From assembly GCA_034359265.1 (NCBI GenBank), contig CP136895.1:53524001-53588000 (forward strand): DNA of 64,000 bases, in the 5' to 3' direction. Shown here piece by piece: positions 59,144 through 64,000 of the stretch. The notes beneath the pieces are model-generated. The model did not search any database, was not told where the DNA came from, and worked only from the letters and a program-made list of their open reading frames with translations. The stretch comes from Canna indica (taxonomy: Eukaryota; Streptophyta; Magnoliopsida; Zingiberales; Cannaceae). Position 1 is the stretch's first letter; each line of letters opens with the position of its first letter. The translations under genes were made by a program, and so were the position numbers.

Positions 59144-62100
59144 TCATCGTGCTGAAGGATCACTCATTGCCCATGTGTTTGAATTCTGACCTGCTTCAAA
59201 TGAGTTATTCTCATTCATATGATTAACTTCAACGTTTTGGTTCTGGTTCTCGGCCATCTCTAGTTGCAAGATCTCAGTCAATTCAACCACTACATTAGCA
59301 ATGGTTGGCCTCTCTGCTGAAGCTTGTGCAGTGCACTTGATTGCTATGTCAATGCATTTCCAAGCAGAATTGGCATCATAAACTCCTTGAAGCTGACCAT
59401 CCAAAACTTGATCGATGTTGCCTTGTGAAAGTCTTGTCTTTACCCACTCAACAATGTGGTACCTCTCCGGTGATTGTAGTATTGGACGCTGACCTGTTTT
59501 CAGTTCTAAAAGAACCACCCCGAAGCTATATACATCACTTTTTTTAGTAAGCTGGCAACGTCCGTGATACCTGAACAAATAATATACAACATCCATGATT
59601 CAAACATTTAAATCAGATAATGTAATAAGCGCAAACTCTATTATCTAAGCTAAAGGCACTGCTTTACGCAAATACCGATAATTTAAAAAGATTGATGTAG
59701 CCATTTCCAAATAATTGTAGTAAATTAGTACATCAAAGATGAAGAAGCAAATCCCACACTTCTGTTTAGTTTACAAAGGCAAGGCTTAGCAAAGAAACTT
59801 ACTCAGGATCAAGGTATCCTAGGGTGTACCAACCACCCTTGTAGAAGCATGAGTTTGCACGTCACTTTGTAAAGCTCTGAAATCCCCAAATCTGATATCT
59901 TAGCTTCAAATTTGTCATTCAGTAAGATGTTCTTGCTCTTGATATCTCTATGAATTAATGTAGGCCTGCATCCATAATGCATATACTCTAGCCCTACATA
60001 ACATAACAAGCAAAAAACAAAGGGACAAGAGGGAGTATAAGAATATATATAGAATGGAAGAAATAAAACATAGTGCTCCTAAATCAACCTTTCGCAACTT
60101 CAAGGGCAATCCGGAGCCGATTATGCCAACTAAGTAACGTGGTGCCAGGTTTACCTGTACCATGGTAGTACAGTTAGGGAGAGAATAAAAGGAATTTAAT
60201 AATTTCGAGAATAGGATGTATTAATGTCTAATCAAATTGCTTGATACAAATTAATGGAGGGGTATTTAGTTACCCGGAATTAGAAATGCATTCAATTATA
60301 CCTACATGCAAACACAAATGTTCCAAGTAGCACTTGCAGTTAAGTGTTTAGAAGCATATATGAATTTGTAAAGTGTAATTGCAACTTCGGAATTCACCTA
60401 TTAAGTGGTCATGAACACTTCCTTGAGACATGTACTCATAAACAAGAGCATGAAATTTCTTATCCTTGCAGTATCCAACCAGAGCAAAAAGGTTTTTGTG
60501 ATGAATCCTTGTCAAGAACTGTACCTACATTAAAAAACTTAAAAATAAATAACTGAATAACAGTCCACTGAGACATTAATACATGCATCAAGAGTCAAGA
60601 CATGATTTCCTAACTGAATAGCATTACCAATTGGACTGTTTTCACAGGTCCAACATACAAGGATCATAAGCTCAACTAAGAAAAATAATGACATGAAAAG
60701 GATACTATGACTATAATTGTTCAAGGATGGAGCTACTTAAATGCTATAAATGCTAATATGCAAATTCATCAGTAATATGTGAAGCACCACAATCTTACAT
60801 ATACATATATCTTGATGTTAGGCCTACCTAACTTGGATAGCAAAAGAAACTATTTACCTCTACCAGAAACTCTTTAGTCCCTTGTGATGATGTTTCAGAT
60901 AGTACTTTAATGGCAACCTGAGTTTCATTTTCCAAGTAACCATGATAGACTGGTCCAAATCCTCCTCGTCCGATGATTTTTTCAAAGTTCTTGGTTATCT
61001 TCTCCAACTTTTGGAGCACAAGGATCGCCGTTCCAATTTTCTTCACCTGATAAAACTCCTTGATTCCCATCATTGCATCAACTGATGCCAACATGGCAAA
61101 ACAAAGTACACAGATATGAAGAGAAGAAATGATGACAATAAAGAAGAAAACAATTGGAATGAGTTATCTGAGAAGACATCAATTGCATTAAGGATTGGTG
61201 GAAGAGTGGAATTACATGATTGAACAAGAGAGATATTAATATAGCGAACACTAAACCCCGCAATTGGATCTTTGTTGTATACACTCTGAGAATAGAGGAA
61301 TTCTGGAGTGAAAGATTTAGCCTCATTCAACAAGGCATCATTGAGGAAAACAAATAACTGCCTTGAAGCATCCTGTGGGAGTGATTGCAGCTCACAGAAG
61401 TGCATGACTGCAAAATATTCATTGAGATCTCCAAAGTCGACATGTTTCATTATGATCTCCAGCCTGGAGGAGTTGTAAATTGCACTCTGCATAACAGGAG
61501 AAGGAACCTGGAACAGATCATCTGCAAGATATTGGATGCTGGAGTTGGTGTTCATCTTCTTTAAGGAAGGTATGTCCTCACCATCCTCCAACCAATAACG
61601 GTCATAAGGATCAACTGGAAACCTATTAATGAGAAAGATCAAATGGGTAATCTGAATAAGATTATTATCAAAACCCCTAAATCTATTAGTAGATATTACC
61701 TTATATCGTTTCCTCCCAAGTTGTGCCTTGTCAAAAGAACAAGATCAGTTCCTAAAGCATTAACCGAGGAATATAGAGAAGAGTTGATCGGTCTCAAGTC
61801 CAACCCAGATATGAATGGAGTTCCCTGACCTGTGTTCACCAGGCAAACTGATATCCTATGTGCTGTTGCAACGGTGACTACTTCAGTGAGATGGTATTTT
61901 GATGGATCGGTCACATTAATAGTTCTCCACAGGTTGACATTCAGGTAAAGGTCAAACTGCAGTGTACTATTCTTGTTGTCATAGTTTCCATATAAGAATA
62001 TTGCTATAAGGTATTTAGTTCCTGGATTTATGGAGTTGAAGTTTGTAGCAGTTTCGGTTGCCATCAGGGAAGCTTCTCACGGTGGAGTATCGGCGAGCAA

Positions 62101-62785
62101 GATTATTCACATATCCGTACAAGACATTGTAGTTTATGCCGGTGTCAGTGAATTGCTCGTCAGAGATGTAGGTTATGCCAGAATTTGGATCCGCATAGGT
62201 GGAATTTGCAGGAATGCCACAGTCGATGAAGACGAAACCTGCACAAGCCATAGCAAGTAAACTTCACCAATCACCATTGACTTCTATTCTTTTTCAAACA
62301 CACCATCAATTTCTAATCTAAGCTACAATTTTTGCAATTTTGTGTTGACTATAAAAGTGTTCTCATTCAGAATTTTCTAAAAATCCTGAGAAGTTGCTTC
62401 TTGGCTTCAGTTAAATGGCGTTGAAATTTGAACTTTTTGCAAGGAAAGCTGAACAAATAGATTGTTAAGATCTCATGGATAGTCTTATGAATCATACAAA
62501 AATATCCAACGATAACAATACTCTGTTTCCTTAAACTAGAACGAGACAACGCAATTGGACAAAATTGATGCAAAAATTGAAATAGTTCATATCTTACTAA
62601 GAACTACAAATTAAAGGGAAGGTCACATCAAATAGAATTATAATAATGACGAGATACAATTATTTACCAAGGCTTTGAGTAATCGACTGTTCGCGAACGA
62701 GAAAAGCAGCTACGGAGAAGTGCAGCAGAATTAGCTCAAGAGTAGGCAAAGGATGAGAAAAAAATGTTGATTTGTAGCTTCTCAT
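59144..62785 (-). pseudogene. Chimeric malectin-LRR receptor kinase pseudogene (RLK2)
   Basis: Exons matching RLK1: 62668-62785 (signal peptide, new start MRSYKSTFFSHP), 61700-62238 and about 61165-61622 (malectin-like), fused 60858-61081, then kinase exons 60398-60524, 60089-60154, 59803-59993 and 59144-59570. Faults: a 1-nt insertion near 62043 shifts the malectin exon; a roughly 55-bp deletion removes the end of exon 3 and its donor (about 61165); exon 4 lost a base and is joined inside the coding sequence to the kinase exon ([19 protein letters not shown]), so all LRR exons and the membrane helix are gone; exon 12 has a 1-nt deletion and 2-nt insertion and reads DLG for DFG. The ectodomain is very close to RLK1. 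The kinase (GRGGFGPVYHGYLENETQ) is clearly more distant, so it comes from another paralogue. Confidence 0.9.
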
Positions 62786-62919
62786 CCTCAATGTTAAAAA
62801 GCAAAGAAAGAAAGAAACTGATGTACATTCGGAATTTCATGCATCCTAAATTTGTTTGTATGGTAAGTGAATACAGCATTTTTGCATTGAGTCATAAAGT
62901 AGTCAATATTATAATAAAC
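62786..62919. other. Junction between RLK3 and RLK2
   Basis: Only 134 bp separate RLK3's last recognisable exon from RLK2's putative start codon, and this stretch matches neither the RLK1 promoter nor RLK1's intron 7. RLK2 therefore has no promoter equivalent to that of RLK1. Confidence 0.6.
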
Positions 62920-64000
62920 CTTAAAGTAAGTAACCCATTTTGTGATCTTTCAAGAAGGGCTGGTGGAACGGATCCATTGAGTTGGTTGTTTCTCAAATCT
63001 CTGCAAGCAGTCAAATGATCTTGTACTATTAATGTACATATAAAAACACAACTATTGTTAGTAGAGGTACTTAAACTTACAGTAGCTTGAGTGATGCTAT
63101 GGAACCTAGAGCAGCAGGTATTGGTCCTGTTAAATTGTTGTGAGATAAATCCCTGCAAAATTATCTTATAAATTCTATCGTCAAGAAAATAACGAGAGAC
63201 ATTACTGTCTTTCTTCATCTATAAGGACCAAGTAATTATGTTTTAAATACATGAAATACCAATATAAAAAATTGAAGGAATGCTGAAGACTGAATCTACT
63301 CTGTGCTTCAATCATCTTGCCCAGGTTTAGCAAGCAGTTTAAGGAATAGTCTAAGAATTAGATTGTTTCATAATTAACTAGCAGTCAGAGGTACTTACAA
63401 GTACTGGATTGCACTGATGTTGGCGAAAAAAGTGCTTATTTCACCAGCCAGTCCACTGTTTGATAGATTCCTACAAAAGTTCAAGATGACAGTTATATAT
63501 AGGAAAGCTTTTCCTATTGATATTTCTTAGTATTACATAGTTTCTCCATGCAATTTTCAAGTGTTGGAACTTACAATGTAGTGATTCTTGGAGTACCAGA
63601 TGCATTAGAACTACAATTCAATCCATCCCACATATAAATTTTTGGAGTACAAGGATCGCCGTTCCAATTTTTCTTCATCAGATAAAACTCCTTGATTCCC
63701 ATCATTGCATCAACTGATGCCAACATGGCAAAACAAAGTACAAAGATATGAGCAGAAGAAATGATGACAATAAAGAAGAAAACAATTGGAATGAGTTATG
63801 TTATCATTATTACCATCTCTAATATCAGTTGCTTTGTTTGTGTTTTTCATGGCTGAGAAGACCTCAATTGCATTAAGGATTGGTGGAAGAGTGGAATTAC
63901 TTGTTTGAACAAGAGAGATATTAATATAGCGATCACTAAACCCCGCAATTGGATCTTTGTTGTATACACTCTGAGAATAGAGGAATTCTGGAGTGAAAGA
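62920..64000 (-). pseudogene. Malectin-LRR receptor kinase, ectodomain exons only (RLK3, 5' end outside window)
   Basis: Exons equivalent to RLK1 exons 3-7: 63814 to beyond 64000, 63575-63713 ([20 protein letters not shown]), 63399-63470, 63081-63152 ([15 protein letters not shown]) and 62920-63000 (NNQLNGSVPPALLERSQNG). All have sound GT/AG borders and the same lengths as in RLK1 (139, 72, 72 and 81 nt). The frame is open throughout the visible part. The membrane and kinase exons that should follow are absent, because RLK2 begins 134 bp further on. If transcribed it would give a secreted or unanchored ectodomain. I label it a pseudogene for loss of the kinase, but the upstream half is unseen. 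Confidence 0.85.

Overview
This is a 64 kb piece of a flowering-plant nuclear genome. It is AT-rich, with intron-split genes carrying GT/AG splice sites, plant-type receptor kinases and most major classes of plant transposable element. No bacterial or phage feature is present, and I could not name the species.

Layout. (1) Positions 1-1454 (+) hold the 3' half of a mitochondrial LpxA-type acyltransferase gene. (2) Positions 2394-7724 (-) hold a complete 13-exon malectin-like LRR receptor kinase gene of about 919 codons, here called RLK1. A cluster of W-box cores lies just upstream of it, and a solo LTR with a perfect 5-bp target duplication (8141-10695) caps its promoter. (3) Positions 11858-12169 (-) hold a candidate small secreted-peptide gene. 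A CACTA transposon end sits about 150 bp upstream of its start codon. (4) Positions 12319-44576 are a nested transposon stack. It contains a 3'-truncated CACTA element (CACTA-1), a truncated LTR, and an old LINE (LINE-1). The LINE was split first by a Ty3/gypsy chromovirus-like element (Tekay type, - strand). That element's 5' LTR was itself split by a second CACTA element (CACTA-2, 27798-34798, TSD CAA). The LINE was split again by a truncated LTR, of which a second, inverted copy lies further right beyond a copia 5' fragment. (5) Positions 44646-50859 hold a PIF/Harbinger-like element flanked by TAA. It carries what looks like a captured UDP-glycosyltransferase fragment and is itself invaded by a second LINE. 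(6) Positions 51190-54420 are an LTR remnant and a third CACTA remnant. (7) Positions 54420-59125 (-) are a Ty1/copia element in an unusual LTR-internal-LTR-truncated internal arrangement. (8) Positions 59144-64000 (-) hold two broken paralogues of RLK1: a chimeric pseudogene (RLK2) that has lost its LRR and membrane exons, and the ectodomain exons of a third copy (RLK3) running off the window.

Together this is a small tandem receptor-kinase cluster that about 50 kb of transposon insertion has pulled apart. The transposon ORFs mostly keep their frames and are broken by nonsense codons. Where the original base can be judged, nearly all of these are C-to-T or G-to-A changes, as expected for methylated, silenced DNA. 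I see no wholly new multi-gene system. The most unusual features are the gene capture in the Harbinger-like element, a long hairpin conserved upstream of the transposase in both CACTA copies, the tandem copia structure joined to a CACTA exon at microhomology, and the chimeric receptor pseudogene.
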